From assembly GCA_032717465.1 (NCBI GenBank), contig CM064655.1:14360652-14424651 (forward strand): a stretch of DNA of 64,000 nt. The letters are read 5' to 3'. Both the position numbers and the translations under genes were made by a program. The DNA is from Coenobita brevimanus (lineage: Eukaryota > Arthropoda > Malacostraca > Decapoda > Coenobitidae). Below the pieces are notes generated by a model that was not told the origin of the DNA, searched no databases, and saw nothing but the letters and a program-made list of their open reading frames with translations. Every line of letters starts with the position of its first letter. Position 1 is the first letter of the stretch. Positions 23,161 through 35,785 of this stretch are shown piece by piece.

Positions 23161-23547
23161 ACTTTGTTGATAAAAATGTATCAGTAAACTGATCTAAACA
23201 CTGTTTTTAATATTTTATGAATTTAAAACCACAAATGAAGTCAATAAACTCTATTCTTTCATTCACTGACGAAAACATAAAATACAATGAATGTTCACAT
23301 CAGTTCATTTATCCTAAAAGAACCCCGTCATATTCCACACCTGTTACGGAATTTCCTCACATTGCCTTGACTCAAGCACAATATCAGACGACTACCATCA
23401 TTAATCATGCACTCTAACCTGTAATTACCTCCACAAATAATATAAAAAGGTAGCACTTGTAAATACACAAATTACGATGTTTTACAACCAAAGTTCAATA
23501 TAGCAAGGCTGCTTGGGAACAGGATAGACAGCTGTTTTTACTCTCTT

Positions 23548-24095
23548 CTCTCAGTATCACTCCTTCACTGTCAGCTATGTTTGCCTTGCAGCATCAACAA
23601 TTAAAAATGTATGCTTCACTGATCATAATTTACTATAAACATTCATTTCAAAACATACTATGGTGAAAACATCCATTGTTACACCTTAGTAACACTGCTG
23701 CCTCCCAGTCGCCAGACAGCAGTCTCTACCCCTTCCTCTCAGTATCACTTCCTCACTGTCAGCGATGTTTCCCTTGAAGCATCAACAGTTAAAAATACGT
23801 TCTTCACTGATCACAATTTACTAAAAACAGACATTCATCTCAAAACATGTCGAGAATGGTGAAACTATCACTTAGCAACACTGCTGCATCCCAAGCGCTA
23901 GACAACTGGCTCAACCCTCTTCTCCCAGTATCACTCCCTTACTGTCAGCTGTTTTCCTTGCAGCATCAACAATTAAAAATGCATATTTCTCTTATCAGAA
24001 TTTGCTAAAAACAGACATCCATCTCAAAACATTCGAGTACTGTGAAAACATCCATTTTTGGTCTTAACACTGCTGCCTCCTAGTCGCTATGGTAC
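23548..24095 (+). repeat. Tandem array, three ~187-bp units
   Basis: Each unit has YCAGTATCACTYCYTYACTG, GCAGCATCAACARTTAAAAA and ACACTGCTGC; starts at about 23551, 23739 and 23925. Followed by a (CA)n run at 24094-24120. Confidence 0.8.
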
Positions 24096-24834
24096 ACACA
24101 CACACACACACACACGCACACATCACATGCAACATTCGCTCACCTCTGAAACATTTACATCAGTCCGTTTTGGAGTACCCAGTGGCTTTATTATATGCCA
24201 AAAACATCAAAATGTATTTGGTTGTTCAATATAAATATCATCACTTAAGGATATGAAACATCTCAAACAATTTATTCATCCAAACATCGTCAGTGCAAGA
24301 CTAAAGGTGTACAGCACCATTGATCCTAAATTTTCCATGGTTGCATCTGTCATGATCACCTAAAACCTATATTCACTTCATATTACTGACATGGTGAAAA
24401 TTTCACTCGTCTTCAAATCCTGAGAATTCATCACTACTTCCCCCGAGTCCTGAAGCATCACTGGAAGTCATCACCTCAGTCATCATCACTGTTTCACTGT
24501 CACTTTCATACAGTAAATGGTCCTCAGTACCATCCATTGAATTGCTTATACCACACCATACGATTTTAACTTGGCAATCGTTTTAACTGAGCACAGGCGA
24601 TATTCAGACTTGGGGCATTTGATACAGCCCACATTAACCTCCTCAGTACATGTTTCCTGAACTGAATAAAATCATATGGCGAGCATCAATAAACTACCCT
24701 ATAAAATACATTGCTGGGCTGAAGGGATTATAATAAGCAGATTATCAGTTCCCTAGCCTGACTCTTCCCACTTCTACTCCCTTAACTACACCCAAACCAA
24801 ACTCTCACCTACACCTTAGGATTCTGGTCGTTTC

Positions 24835-24909
24835 GGCCGTAACGTCCAAAATGGCAAACGATTTTACAACCTAACCTAACCTAACCTAACAAATTTGGAC
24901 GTTACGGCC
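24835..24909. repeat. Perfect 16-bp inverted repeat with (AACCT)4 telomere-like loop
   Basis: Arms GGCCGTAACGTCCAAA (24835-24850) and TTTGGACGTTACGGCC (24894-24909) are perfectly complementary. The 43-nt loop contains AACCTAACCTAACCTAACCT followed by AAC (24868-24890), i.e. four units of the arthropod telomere motif TTAGG read on the other strand. It sits inside the 3.5-kb TIR element. Confidence 0.85.
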
Positions 24910-25196
24910 TAAATGATCCCCATTGCCGATCATGAGAGCTTTGCTTAGGCAGCAGAGATGCAGAGAGTGAACGTTGTCAATCATTCTGATCGCTTCGTCC
25001 GCTAAGAATACAGCAGAAATGGCGGACGCTGATATGAATGCCCGTCAGGCACTGCTATTTCAGATATTGCATCAGTTATGCTACTCAGTGAATTTTATCC
25101 TATTTTCATAACAAAATACTGTAATTGGGTGTGCCCTGAGTTGCACAGACATTGCTAAAGTACTTCACTTAGCTGAAAAAGTGGAGCTGTAACTTC

Positions 25197-26120
25197 GTTA
25201 GCTTGCTAGAGTAGGGTGTACGCTAGACACTAAACTGCTAAGTTGCTAAACCGCTAAACCCCTTGACGGTATTGGCCAGTTGAGCTGAAAACAATCCCGT
25301 GAATGCTTTGTGTTCTTGAACTTGCATGTTTTAATATCTGCTGCATATATACACTCACAAAATATCACAAAAGTAACTGACCTAATTAGGGTTACTGAAT
25401 TTCCATACGTGATGAAAGTCTGTCTTGATGACTTGGCAGTTTCACTAGCCAGCATCTCTCCAGCATGATTGCTTTGCTAGTTAGTGAATGGATGGAAAGC
25501 AAAGTGGTCATGATTGCCTTTCAGAAGGTTAGCAGACAGTTCACCAGTGAGCACGTTAGCTTGCTAGAGTAGGGTGTACGCTAGACACTAAACTGCTAAG
25601 TTGCTAAACCGCTAAACCCCTTGACGGTATTGGCCAGTTGAGCTGAAAACAAACCGTGAATGCTTTGTGTTTTTGAACTTGCGTGTTTTAATATCTGCTG
25701 CATATATACACTCACAAAATGTCACAAAAGTAACTGACCTAATTAGGGTTACTGTATTTCCATACGTGACGAAAGTCTGTTTTGATGACTTGGCAGTTTC
25801 ACTAGCTAGCATCTCTCCAGTATGATTGCTTTGCTCGTTAGTGAATGGATGGCAAGCAAAGTGGTCATGATTGCCTTTCAGAAGGTTAGCAGACAGTTCA
25901 CCAGTGATCATGTACATTAGCTTGCTGGAGTAGTGCGGATGCTAAACTATTAAATTGCTAAACCGCTAAATATCTTCACGATGTTAGCCAGTTGAGCTGT
26001 AAACAAACCCGCGAAAGTTTTATGTGTTTCTGATCTCGGGTGTTTCTTAAATCTGCTGCATATACACACTAGTGTATATTATTTTTAAAAATAAAATCAA
26101 GTCTGCATACTGTAGAAAAC
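25197..26120 (+). repeat. Tandem array, ~2.5 units of ~359 bp
   Basis: Units start with TTAGCTTGCTRGAGTAG at about 25197, 25555 and 25916; the first two are very similar, the third diverged and shorter. ORFs on the minus strand (with CECIYAADIKT) recur in both units but start in repeat text and have no recognised family. Confidence 0.85.
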
Positions 26121-26674
26121 ACCTGTGGTTGCTAAGCATTGAGATGATCATCTTTATAAGAGTTTCTTCTCAGTGAAGCCTAACTAACCTGCCTTAGTCT
26201 AACGTGCAGGACGCATGGGGATATTTTAAGGTAACTCTGAGACAAAAAAGTGCGTCTTATATGCCGCGAAATACGATACCCACTTATCACAAACACTACA
26301 CAAGATGGAGTTACTCCCCACACTCTTGTGGCAAACCACACATGGCCACACTCCCTATGCTTTGACAGTATCGCCACCAGCCCTAGATATCATTGCTTTT
26401 GTCTTATCCACATTTACTCTCACACCATTGTGCCCCATTCTTTCCCTACATTTTCTATATCTTTCCTCTGCCTCCCTTCCATGCTTTGCAGTCAACACCA
26501 GATCATCAGCATACCCATGAATGTCCATTTCTGAAGTCAAGTGACAGAGCTTCAGGCACCATGACAAACAATGAGAGTCTCAAGACTGACCCTTGATGCA
26601 CACCATTATTCATGGAAAACTCATCGCTCAAATCTCCATTCACTGACATCTGGATGTGAGCACTCACATATATA

Positions 26675-29600
26675 TATCCATCTATCTATGGCCAGATGCC
26701 TCAATCCTGTAGAGGGTGGCCACAAACAAAATGCCTCCATGTCACCCTGCTCAATGTCATTTTGCTGCCCTCCCCCCAGCTCACACACCCATCTCTCATA
26801 TACTCCTCCACTCCATCCCTCCATCAGCTTCAGCCTCCTTCTTCCTCTCCCCCCCTCCACATCACTCACACACACTCTCCTTGGCAGTCTCACACTCTCC
26901 ATCCTTTCCACATGGCCAAACCACCTCAATGTATTTTTGCTAACATTTTCTATCACATCCACTTCCACACCATAACACTACATCACTTCCTCATTTGTCA
27001 GTTGGTCTCTCCATGTCTCAAATAACTCATTTCCACTGCTCTCACTCTTGACTTGTGTCCTTCCATCAAGGTCTAAGTTTCACTTCCATACATTAGAACT
27101 GGTATCACAATACTGTCATGCAATAACTTTTTAACTTCCATTCTCACTGCCCTATTTCTTATCACTGCTTTCAATGAACCAGCAAACTTTTCTTCCCTGT
27201 TGAACCCTTTCAAGCACTTCATTCTCCGAACTTCCATTCTTACTCATCACACTACACAAGTGCTTAATTGCACTCACATTTTCCATTTCCTCACCATCCA
27301 GCCTCACTGTGCATTCAGTGGCAACATGTCTCTTGAAGACCATAACTTTACTCTTCATTACATTTGCCTTTAGATTCTGATTCTTACACACTCTCCCAAA
27401 CTCATTCACAAAACCTTGCAGTTCCCCTTCATTTTCACTTAACAATACAGTATCATCTGCAAACAATAGAACAGTTAGTTTCCAAACGCTGCTCTCACTC
27501 ATTAGGGCCACTCCAACATCCACTGCCCTACCTTGTATCTCTTTAATAACTCCATCCATATACAGACTGAACAGCCATGGAGACATGACATATCCATATT
27601 TCAAACCAACATTCAGACGGAAAAATTCACTCAGCTCACCATCCACATGAACTGCAGCCCTAACACCCTCATACATACTTTTCACAGCATTTAACAGCTT
27701 CCCATTTACTCCATATATTCTTAATATTTTTAATATGCCTTGTCTATCCACTCTGTCATATGCTTTCTCCAAACCCATGAAGGCAGCATACAACTTCTTT
27801 CCCTTCTCTAGAAATGTTTCCGCTCAAGACCTTAGGATGAATACCAGATCTACACAACCTCTTCCCTTCCTAAAATCTCCCTGTTCTTCTCCTACTAATT
27901 CCTCTGTCATTTCCATAACTCTGTCAATAAGTATCCTACCATATACTTTTCCTATTGTACCAAGAAGACAAATACCCCTTTGATTACCACACACTTCTTT
28001 ATACCTCTTTTCACTGTACAGGGGAATAATTATACCTGACTTCCAATCCTCCAGAACTCTATCTTCTTCCCAGGCCAATCTGCACATCTTAAATATCCAT
28101 TCTACGGCTATCTCTCCCCCATGCTTTAGCATTCATCACACACTCCATCAGTTCCTGGGGCTTTCTCCATTTTGACTTCCTTCATTGCTTCCACTACTTC
28201 CATCCTACTGATCTCTTCCTCCCTTCTCATCTTCTGCCTTCTCCCAGCTATTCCCCAGTCACTTAAGCTCGAGTTACTTTCATTCCTTCATTGTATCCAC
28301 TACTTCCACCTTACTGATCTCTTCCTCCCTTATCTCTCTCATTCTCTCAGTCATTCCCCAGTCTCTTAAACTTGTGTTTCGTTCATTCTCTGTGTTCATC
28401 AATTCCTTAAAGCGTTATCTCCATCTGCTCACTTTTCCCCCCCGTCTTCTCCAGCAATCTGCCATTTTTATCCTTCACTTCCATATTACCTTCTTTCTCA
28501 CTCTAACTCTTTTTACCTGCTTCCACAACATTTTCTTACATTCCTTCCACTTTATACTCAAATTCCTTCCAAACTCCTCATACACTCTCTTCTTGCTCTC
28601 TCTTACTAAGTTCACTTTTCTCATATTCTCTACACATAATTCTCTATTCTGTCTCAACTTTCTCCATGCCTCTGCTTCCCATCCACTTACTGTATGCTTT
28701 TTTCTTTTGCACCACAGCTTGTCTCACCTCTTCATTCCACCATGCCATTCTTTGGACCCCCTTTCATCTTCTCTTCACCCCACACACCACCTCACATGCT
28801 GCACAAATTTCTTTTGTGAATACCTTGCACACACCTTCCTCCTCCTCCATCTGCTCTAAATCATATTTACCCAACTGCTCCTCCACTTCTCTCGTATATT
28901 CTGTCCTTTTTACATCCTCTTGCAACCTTCCTACCCTCTTTACATGGACAGCTTCCTCCAGCCCTTCTCTCCTATTTATCCATTGCATTTGTACCTTGAC
29001 TTTCACCACACCAAGTGGTAGTCAGACAGTTCACTCTTCCAATCTCTGTATGCTCTCACATCCAGCACATATCTTCTCATCCCCTCATCCACACACACAT
29101 GATCAGTCATTGCTTTCCATTCATTCAGTTCACCACTCACCCTCCTCATCATTCACCATGTATACCTGTGGATCATTTTGTGCCTAAAGAGGGTATTGGC
29201 TATCACCATCCCCCTCCCCACACAAATGTCCACTAGAGCACTACAGCATTATTCTCATCCACTTCTGCAGGCGCATCCCACCCACCAGCTACTCCATCCA
29301 CCTTCACATTCTCTACTACTGTATCTCCAGTCAAAAACACTCTCTCATTCCTCTCAGACTTCCATGCATACTTCCACCTTTGCTCAGAACGCTTCTTCCA
29401 CTCTGCTCACATGGTCTTCTGTTGGCGCATGTACACACACAGTCGCTCAAGTTTGTATTTCTACTTTCAATCTTACCCACATAATCCTTGAACCAACTGA
29501 TCCATATTCTCTTATATTATCTTTCCATCTCTTGCACACAGCAATACATACACCCTCCTTTGCCCTCTCATTCTTACCTACTCCTGCACATATCCCCAAA

Positions 29601-30002
29601 CAATATTCCCACTCTCTCACACTCTCACCTCCCCATCTGGTTTCCATCAATCCACATACAGTATATATGTCCACTTTCACATCCTCAGGCACCTGGACAA
29701 TCTCTCTCTCTTTCACCTTATCATTCGCACCCTATGTACCATGTCCTTGGTTGTCACATGTTGCTCGGTCCTGGGCCATGGCATTTTGTTTGTCTTTTTA
29801 GTTAGTTGTTTTCTGGGGAGGGGCACTATCCCTCCACCAACCCACTTTTTGTCATGTAGGGAACATGTATATTCATTGGTTATAAGATTACCACCCAGCA
29901 TATTTAATGATTCCCTGGCTTACAGGAAATCTTTTGGCTTGTCACTCAATTTAAAGTCACCCTGGAGCACAGCTGCACTACATTAAGTGAAGGGATGATG
30001 GG
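26675..30002 (-). mobile_element. LINE-D copy 2, near full length with 5' repeat R
   Basis: Minus-strand element from repeat R (30002-29740; GATGTAGTGCAGC-type start, hairpin and GCTGGGTGGTAATC) to a (TATC)n tail at 26680-26694. Coding pieces: endonuclease 29716-29447 (VCGLMETRWGGE), 29009-28764, linker 28657-28475, RT 28132-27824 (NQRGICLLGTIGK, GEEQGDFRKGRGCVD) and 27793-27152 (MGLEKAYDRVD, LLFADDTVLLSE), C-terminus 26968-26621 (LRWFGHVERM). Many frame breaks. It is inserted in the old LINE-C copy; the target duplication is short and unclear (CATA on both sides). Confidence 0.82.
29740..30002 (-). repeat. Repeat R at the 5' end of LINE-D copy 2
   Basis: Same landmarks as R at 1226-1745 and 18195-18445, in the orientation of the LINE it precedes. 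Two independent LINE copies (E at 1226, D here) start with R. Confidence 0.7.
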
Positions 30003-30136
30003 TGCATAGCCATAAAGCCAGCCACTCCTCAATCCCAAGCTATCTCAATGCCCACATCACCACCTCCCTTGAGACTCTGTCAAAGGACTTCTCCAAATTA
30101 ATAAAAACAAAGTACAACTCCTTTTTCTTTCCTATA

Positions 30137-30665
30137 TAGGCAGACCCCGAGACATGATATCCCGGCATTGTGATGGGGGTAGAAATACCACCCTACCCTG
30201 CCAAAAGATGGCCAAACCCCAGAATAACGATGGGTTTTGTATTTTAAAACTAATTTTGATGATATTTTAGACTTACATTTTGTTTAGGTTGTTTTTAGAC
30301 TTAGATTAATGTGTTTTAGTTACAGGTGGGGAGAACACTGTCATTTTCAGGTACAGTTTACTAAGTCTGATTTTTCTAAACATTTTTTATGATTTTCAGA
30401 TTTTATTTTTGAATTTAGGTGAGTCATAAACTGCTTTTAGGCTTAGTTTAGCTTGTTTTAAAGCTATCTGGGGGTTTAGGTTTGCTATAAACTTGTTTTT
30501 GGACTCATCTGGGTGGGTTTAGGACTTGATTGGGGGGGAAACCCAAGGCTCAAAAACGCATCTCTATACAGTACTTTACATGTTAAATCTACCCCAAGAT
30601 ATGATACCCTGCCCAGTGATGGGTTTATGCTTAACCAACTGCATCGTTAAACTGAGGTACGACTG
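30137..30665. mobile_element. TA-flanked MITE, 529 bp
   Basis: Flanked by TA (30135-30136, 30666-30667). Left end TAGGCAGACCCCGAGAC; right end reverse-complemented CAGTCGTACCTCAGTTTAAC, weakly similar. The joined flanks CCTA-TA-TCTTTTTCCTGA match LINE-C CCAA-TA-TATTTTTCCTGA at about 41917-41935, confirming the empty site. No coding capacity; pogo/Tigger-like by ends and target. Confidence 0.72.
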
Positions 30666-30935
30666 TATCTTTTTCCTGATGCTGTTGGATGATGAATATG
30701 GCAGCCGTGGTCCCTTTGCCTGACATAAACCCAAACTGTATCTCATCAATATTCAGTCTAAAGTCAAGCTCCTCATTGAGCAGCATGGTAATAAGTTCTC
30801 TCCTGGTGTCTTCAATATTCTCACTGTCCATCTATACCTTGCCTTCATTTTTCATACACTGCACACCCATGATATCCCTATTTTTCCTCTTCATCTGATT
30901 TGCCACCTTAGATGCCAAACTCTTCCTCCATCCAT

Positions 30936-31423
30936 TATCCAATCCTACATTGCCCCAGGAGGAGCATAGGAGCCTGGGGCTAGGCAGTTGGTCCCAACGT
31001 TTAAGATGAGAGTGACCAGCCTCACTCATCCCTGAGTGGCATTACATGAGCAATCAACCCCAACCATCCCTTGGATATAAACCTTCACTGGCTCAATCCG
31101 ACTGGAGCGCAATAATTACCCACTAAACCACCAGGCGCCAAAATTTGGTTATATAGTTACCATCCAGCGTAGTAAATGATTTCCTGCTGTACTGTGCAGG
31201 AAACCATTTGGCTTGTCACTCAGGGTAGAGTCACCCACAGGCTGAAGGAAGAGAAAAGAATGAAGGAAAGAAAGACAGAAGAGGGAGTGTAAAGTCACCC
31301 GTTGGCAGAAGGACAAGGAAAGAATGAAGGAAAGAAAGACAGAAGAGAATGGAAGGAAAGAAGGATGGAAAGGAAAGGGCAGATACCCGAGAGCAGCACT
31401 ACATCGAGTGAGTGGTCCTTCGA
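30936..31423 (-). mobile_element. R-SINE unit inserted in the old LINE-C
   Basis: Minus-strand copy of the composite seen at 19851 and 46935: R (31423-31150, hairpin near 31195), then box-A-like TGGTTTAGTGGGTAATTA at about 31135 and box-B-like GGTTTATATCC at about 31085, ending in GGATAATGGATGG near 30940. Confidence 0.7.
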
Positions 31424-31523
31424 GCATTATTTAGGCTATCCAATAAAACTCTCTGAGACTCTGGTTTTTCCCTGTATACACGTATGCTTAGCAGCCAAGT
31501 ACTTCTCTGTTACCACCCCTTTT

Positions 31524-33688
31524 CAGGGGCGTGCAGAGGACTAGTTTAGGGCAGGTGCTCAGAGTTAAAAAGGGCACCTAGCCACTGTTGAATGAATTTA
31601 ATCTACACACAGCTAAAATTCTTTCAAATTCATTGAAACTATGCAACAAAAAAACAACTGAGATATTTTTCTTTAAATGAATGCCATTAAACAAACATGC
31701 ATCAATAAAGTGTTAACACAAAAATAAGTGAATTTAGTTGGGGGAAAAAAAAAAAAAATTACAGCATATACAGACTACAGAAAATTATCATTCAATGACT
31801 TCAACATGTACTTCATTATTTTCACATTTTAAATGGATGACATTTCATGGGAGAAGCTTTCTGTGGGCAATGTCTTTGAATATATCAATAACCTCACTGT
31901 GGATGATTCCGATGTCCTTTCTTATTGCCAACAGTAAGAGGTCAGACAACCTCTCCTCACTGCACAGACTGCGGATCTTTGTTTTCACCAGTTTGAGTTT
32001 AGAGAAAGACCTTTCCACAGTTGCAGTTGTGAGAGGCAGTATGGTGTATGTTTTCAATAGCTCAGACAAATTTGGGAGTAACTACTGGACATTGTTTTCC
32101 TTCAATGTGTTAAGCACTGTAGCTACAGTGTTTTCTGGAGGGCAAGAGAATGACAAATAGAAAATCTTCAGCTAGGACTGTAACATGTCCTCCTCTTCCA
32201 CTTTGCAGAACTGACATAATATTTGCACTGACCTTAGTGTCCGCTCTTCCATAGTTTCTTTACAGTTATCTTGTTCTGTCAGGCAGGGAAAGGCATTAAG
32301 GATATCCCAAGTTGCATTTTTTCCACCTTTAAACCTCCTTTCTAGCTCTTGAGTACTTGTGTCTAAAAACGTGTACACACTTATACACAGTAGTAGTCAT
32401 CCACACTTTGAAATTACTGGTCTTCAGTGGCAGAAGTGGCACTATACTTATATCGTTCAGGGATTTTCCGTCTCCTACCTTGTCCAAGAATCACAGATGG
32501 GAGGTCTATGCCCATGGATTCAGCTTTTTCCTTTGCACACCTAAAAACCTCTTAAAACTTCTTTTCATTTCTTAAGGTTCTTAAGTTCCGCAGCACTTCA
32601 CCTACAATTGTGTGGGATGCTGCCAAATCCAGGTTCTTCTGCCATAATGCATCAGATGCATATGCAGTCTCTTGAAAAAATGGAGTAGTGATCTCAAGAC
32701 TGAGAAAAAATTCAAAGCTAATGCTCTTCATTAACATTAAAGCATTCCCTATTGATGCATTGGGAGGATCTTTCTGTGTCATTTCTTCTGAAAACTGCTT
32801 CACAGCTGGGATAACCTTCCTGAGACTCCTAAGGGCTGATTCCCTGCAAGCTCATCTTATGTCTGACAGCCTCTGAAGCTCAAGTGGATGCTGTCCTGGG
32901 TACATTGCTCTCTGAATTTCCATAAAGGCAACATGCTGTTTCAAAGAGTTGGCAACAAAAGCATACAGTTTCTCTACAAAACTGAAAAAAGTCACAAACT
33001 GAACGCTCAATTTGGTACTTTCCACCAAGACCAGATTTAGGCAGTGTGCATGGCAGTATACATACAGTGCCTATGGGCTCTGTTTCTGGAACCTGGATTG
33101 AAGTCCATTATGTAATCCACTCATATTTGCTCCCCCATCATATCCATGACCACTCATGTCTTCTAGGTTCAGGTTGTTTTTCTCAAGCAGAGACATCACC
33201 ATATTTTCCAACTGTTCACCAATTGTTGACTGTACATTACACACTTGCATAAAACACTCTTTTATCTTTAAGTCATGCACATATATTTTAACAAAGACCT
33301 GTTCTGTATGTGACACATCAGTTGTTTCATCCATGAGGATGGAGAAGATTCTGCTTTGTTGAATTTCTTCTGAGATTACTTTTCTGAGATGACCAAAGCC
33401 TTTATTAGGTCATTCTGTGTCCTGTTTTTTTCTTTTTATTACATCAAGGTGCAGCTTAATTTTGCTGTTATACTTGCTAAATAGTTCTACATGCTACTGC
33501 TTCATCTCCATTTAGCACTGCTGCGCAAATGCTGTCTCTCTTCAGACAGACACACCATTTTTTGACGTCACAGGTTCTCACTTGACATCATCAGACACAA
33601 CAGGATGCCACAGTCCAGGCACAGGGACACTCACAGCACATGAAGCAAAAGGGGCAGGTGCTCAGGCATCCCCAGCACCCTCCCTCTG
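31524..33688 (-). mobile_element. hAT-family transposon with decayed transposase
   Basis: Left end CAGGGGCGTGCAGAGG; right end reverse-complemented CAGAGGGAGGG, apparently eroded by a few bases. Flanked by CCCCTTTT (31516-31523) and CCCCATTT (33689-33696), an 8-bp duplication with one mismatch; the empty site exists in intact LINE-C (CTACCACCCTTCTTCCATTC at about 42638). Transposase fragments lie on the minus strand between 33334 and 31845. Confidence 0.8.
31845..33334 (-). pseudogene. hAT transposase remnant (ZMYM1/DUF4371-like)
   Basis: Minus-strand pieces in order: 33334-33071 (MDETTDVSHTEQVFVKIYV, then GHGYDGGANMSG), 32803-32552, 32378-32172 and 32069-31845 (ATVERSFSKLKLVKTKIRS, LLLLAIRKDI). 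The first contains the catalytic-core DETTD..H region and GYDGGANM motif known from hAT-like transposases and related domesticated zinc-finger MYM proteins; the last is the hAT C-terminal dimerisation domain (ERSFS.LK..K). The reading frame is broken several times and no start or N-terminal zinc finger was found. It is inside the hAT element at 31524-33688, so it is that element's own dead transposase rather than a host gene. Confidence 0.82.
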
Positions 33689-34978
33689 CCCCATTTCTAT
33701 TCCTAGAAAAGTCTTCGTTTCTTCTTAACTGTGACTTCTACACCCTCATCCCATCACAGTTTTATCTTAGGTCTTGGTGGGTCCCTTGTCCATCAACACA
33801 TTGAATCAATAACTCTCAATAGGCTGTTCTTAACAGCACTGTACTGCTATTTACATTGTCAACAACTCCCTGTTCAGCCACCACTCTACTGAACCTGCTA
33901 TAGAAAGTATCCCTTACTGCTTGGCTTTTCAACTTCCATATTTTCCATCTGGGTGCATAGGTCCTCTTCTTCACTAAATGCTATTTTAATACCATGTCGC
34001 ATAACTGTAATTTGTGTTGCCGCACAAACTCTTCGCTCTCTATAACTTTAACATTCTTCACTAACTTCCTATCAGACCTCCAGACCAAGAAATAGTCAAT
34101 CTGTCTACTACTGCTCCCCAACTCATATGTAATCAATCTAGTCTCTGTTTTCTTAATATGCATGCTGCACATAATCATGTTCACTGCCTCCCCAAATTCC
34201 AGTATCCATTCCCCTGCCACATTTCTCATACCATATGCTGTAGCACGGGCTGAACAGGGTGGTACTCCCAAGGGGAATGGGAATGCTGGTGATAGAGAGA
34301 GCTGGAGCTCCTGTTTCACTAGCTATCCAACTATCCCCCTTTGCTGACCTTTTCAGTATGACAGTAACATGGAGAGTAGACCAGCCTATTCTCCCAAACA
34401 TTCCCTCTAACTATCTTATGCACTACACCACATGCACTTTACATTTCACACAACATATCCCACTATGTTACAGGGGTTGGCGCCAGCAAGGTCATGCAGC
34501 CAGAAAACTTTGCCCCTGCTACTTAGTGGCGGACTTCTGGGGGAAGGTGTGACAGGGGTTACGCTGATATAGATCGTGGGTCCAGGGCGAGATGGGGTTC
34601 GAGGCTGTGCCAGAGGGTACAGGGCATTGCGGTTCCCAAGCTGCCGCTTCCGCCCAATAGAGAGGGACCCGAACCTGGGAGTAGCGCCCCAGGAGGCTGC
34701 CCTATCAGTGGGTGTATGATGGGGGGATAGTTGCAGTGCCAAGGTGCACTTGGATGGGTGTCCCTGCAGCTGTCCTGGCAGGGTGCCCCGAGGCAACTAC
34801 CACAGCCACTGGTAAGCTGGTGGGCTAGGGGTCCCAGATCCATTGCCTGGACCTGGGACTGTGCAGTGAGTGGGGCCTGTGGTATGTCTATCCCCCTTTA
34901 TTACGAGTAATACTGACTATGACAAAACACAAGAATTAGTTTCAAAGCAAGCCTGAGGACAGTAAATCACCCAGGGGG

Positions 34979-35785
34979 ATGAGGGTGGGTTCGTGGAATG
35001 TGGGAAGTTTGAGGGCAAGAGCGGGGGAAGTCGCCGAAGCATTCAGTAGGAGGTGGGTGGATGTGGCATGTTTGCAGGAAGTCTGGTACAGAGGTGGATC
35101 AGCCAGAAAGATTGTCGGGAAGGACTGTTACTATAAGCTGTTTTGGCAGGGGAGGACAGACGGATATGGGGGTGTTGGTTTGATGGTTGCGTTGAAATGG
35201 GTGGAATATGTTATGAATATTATGAGAGTAAGCGACAGGATAGTGGTAGTGAAAATTCTATTCGGCAAAAAGATAGCAGCAATTATATCGGCATATGCTC
35301 CACAGGCAGGATTGGATGAAGCAGAGAAAGATAGATTTTGGGAGGATTTAATACGTGTAGTAGATGGTATGCAGGATGATGAGATAGTGGTTTTGGGAGG
35401 GGACTTAAATGGTCATGTAGGTGAAGCAGCACAAGGTTATGAAGAAGTATATGGGGGATGTGCGTATGGGATAAGGAATGCGGAAGGGGAAAGGATACTC
35501 GAGTTTGGGGAGGCAACGGACATGATTGTGTGCAACACATATTTTAGGAAAAGAGACAGTAGGTTAATTACGTATGAGTCTGGGGGAAATAGCCGTCAGA
35601 TAGATTATTTTCTGGTTAGGAGGGCTGATAGGAGGTTAGTGAGGGATGTTAAGGTTATAGGAAATGAGGAGTGTGTGCAGCAGCACAAACTACTGATTTG
35701 TGATGTGGTGCTTAAAGAAAGAGTGATGAAAAAGAGGACTTATGTACCTAGGAGGAAAAATATGGAAGCCGAAAAACCAAGTACA
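34979..35785 (+). pseudogene. LINE-C endonuclease domain (copy 2)
   Basis: The frame opens at MRVGSWNVGSLRARAGEVAE and contains the hallmarks of the apurinic-type LINE endonuclease: WNVGSL (N-terminal Asn), CLQEVWYRG (catalytic Glu), SAYAPQAGLDEAEKDRFW, VLGGDLNGHVG (Asp/Asn pair), IDYFLVRRADRR and QQHKLLICD near the end. This domain nicks the target DNA for reverse transcription. The frame then runs into the MITE at 35784 (the last ~30 codons are MITE sequence), so the protein is truncated before the RT. The 5' UTR (34239-34978) matches 44413-43680 inverted. Confidence 0.85.

Larger units (their letters stand above)
22742..26276. mobile_element. TA-flanked TIR transposon, 3,535 bp, filled with tandem repeats
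   Basis: Terminal inverted repeats of about 26 bp: CCGTATTTCGCGGCATGTAA and, from the right end, TCGTATTTCGCGGCATATAA, each continuing GACGCA. TA flanks it (22740-22741, 26277-26278). Joining the flanks gives CTCTTAAG-TA-CCCACTTATC, matching intact LINE-C (CTCTTATG-CA-CCCATTTATC at about 41370), so the insertion is confirmed. The interior carries three tandem arrays, a (CA)n run and a telomere-motif hairpin, and no transposase was recognised. Terminal motif and TA target fit the Tc1/mariner/pogo superfamily. Confidence 0.82.

Noticed and set aside
23548..24095. CRISPR-like array of direct repeats
   Set aside because: Units are ~187-bp head-to-tail satellite monomers without short repeats and unique spacers, in a eukaryotic context.
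25246..25917. Repeated small protein gene with CECIYAADIKT
   Set aside because: The ORF recurs because the 359-bp unit is tandemly repeated; it has no family resemblance and the third unit does not keep it.
31845..33334. Domesticated hAT-derived host gene
   Set aside because: The frame is broken repeatedly and the remnant sits between matching hAT ends with an 8-bp duplication.
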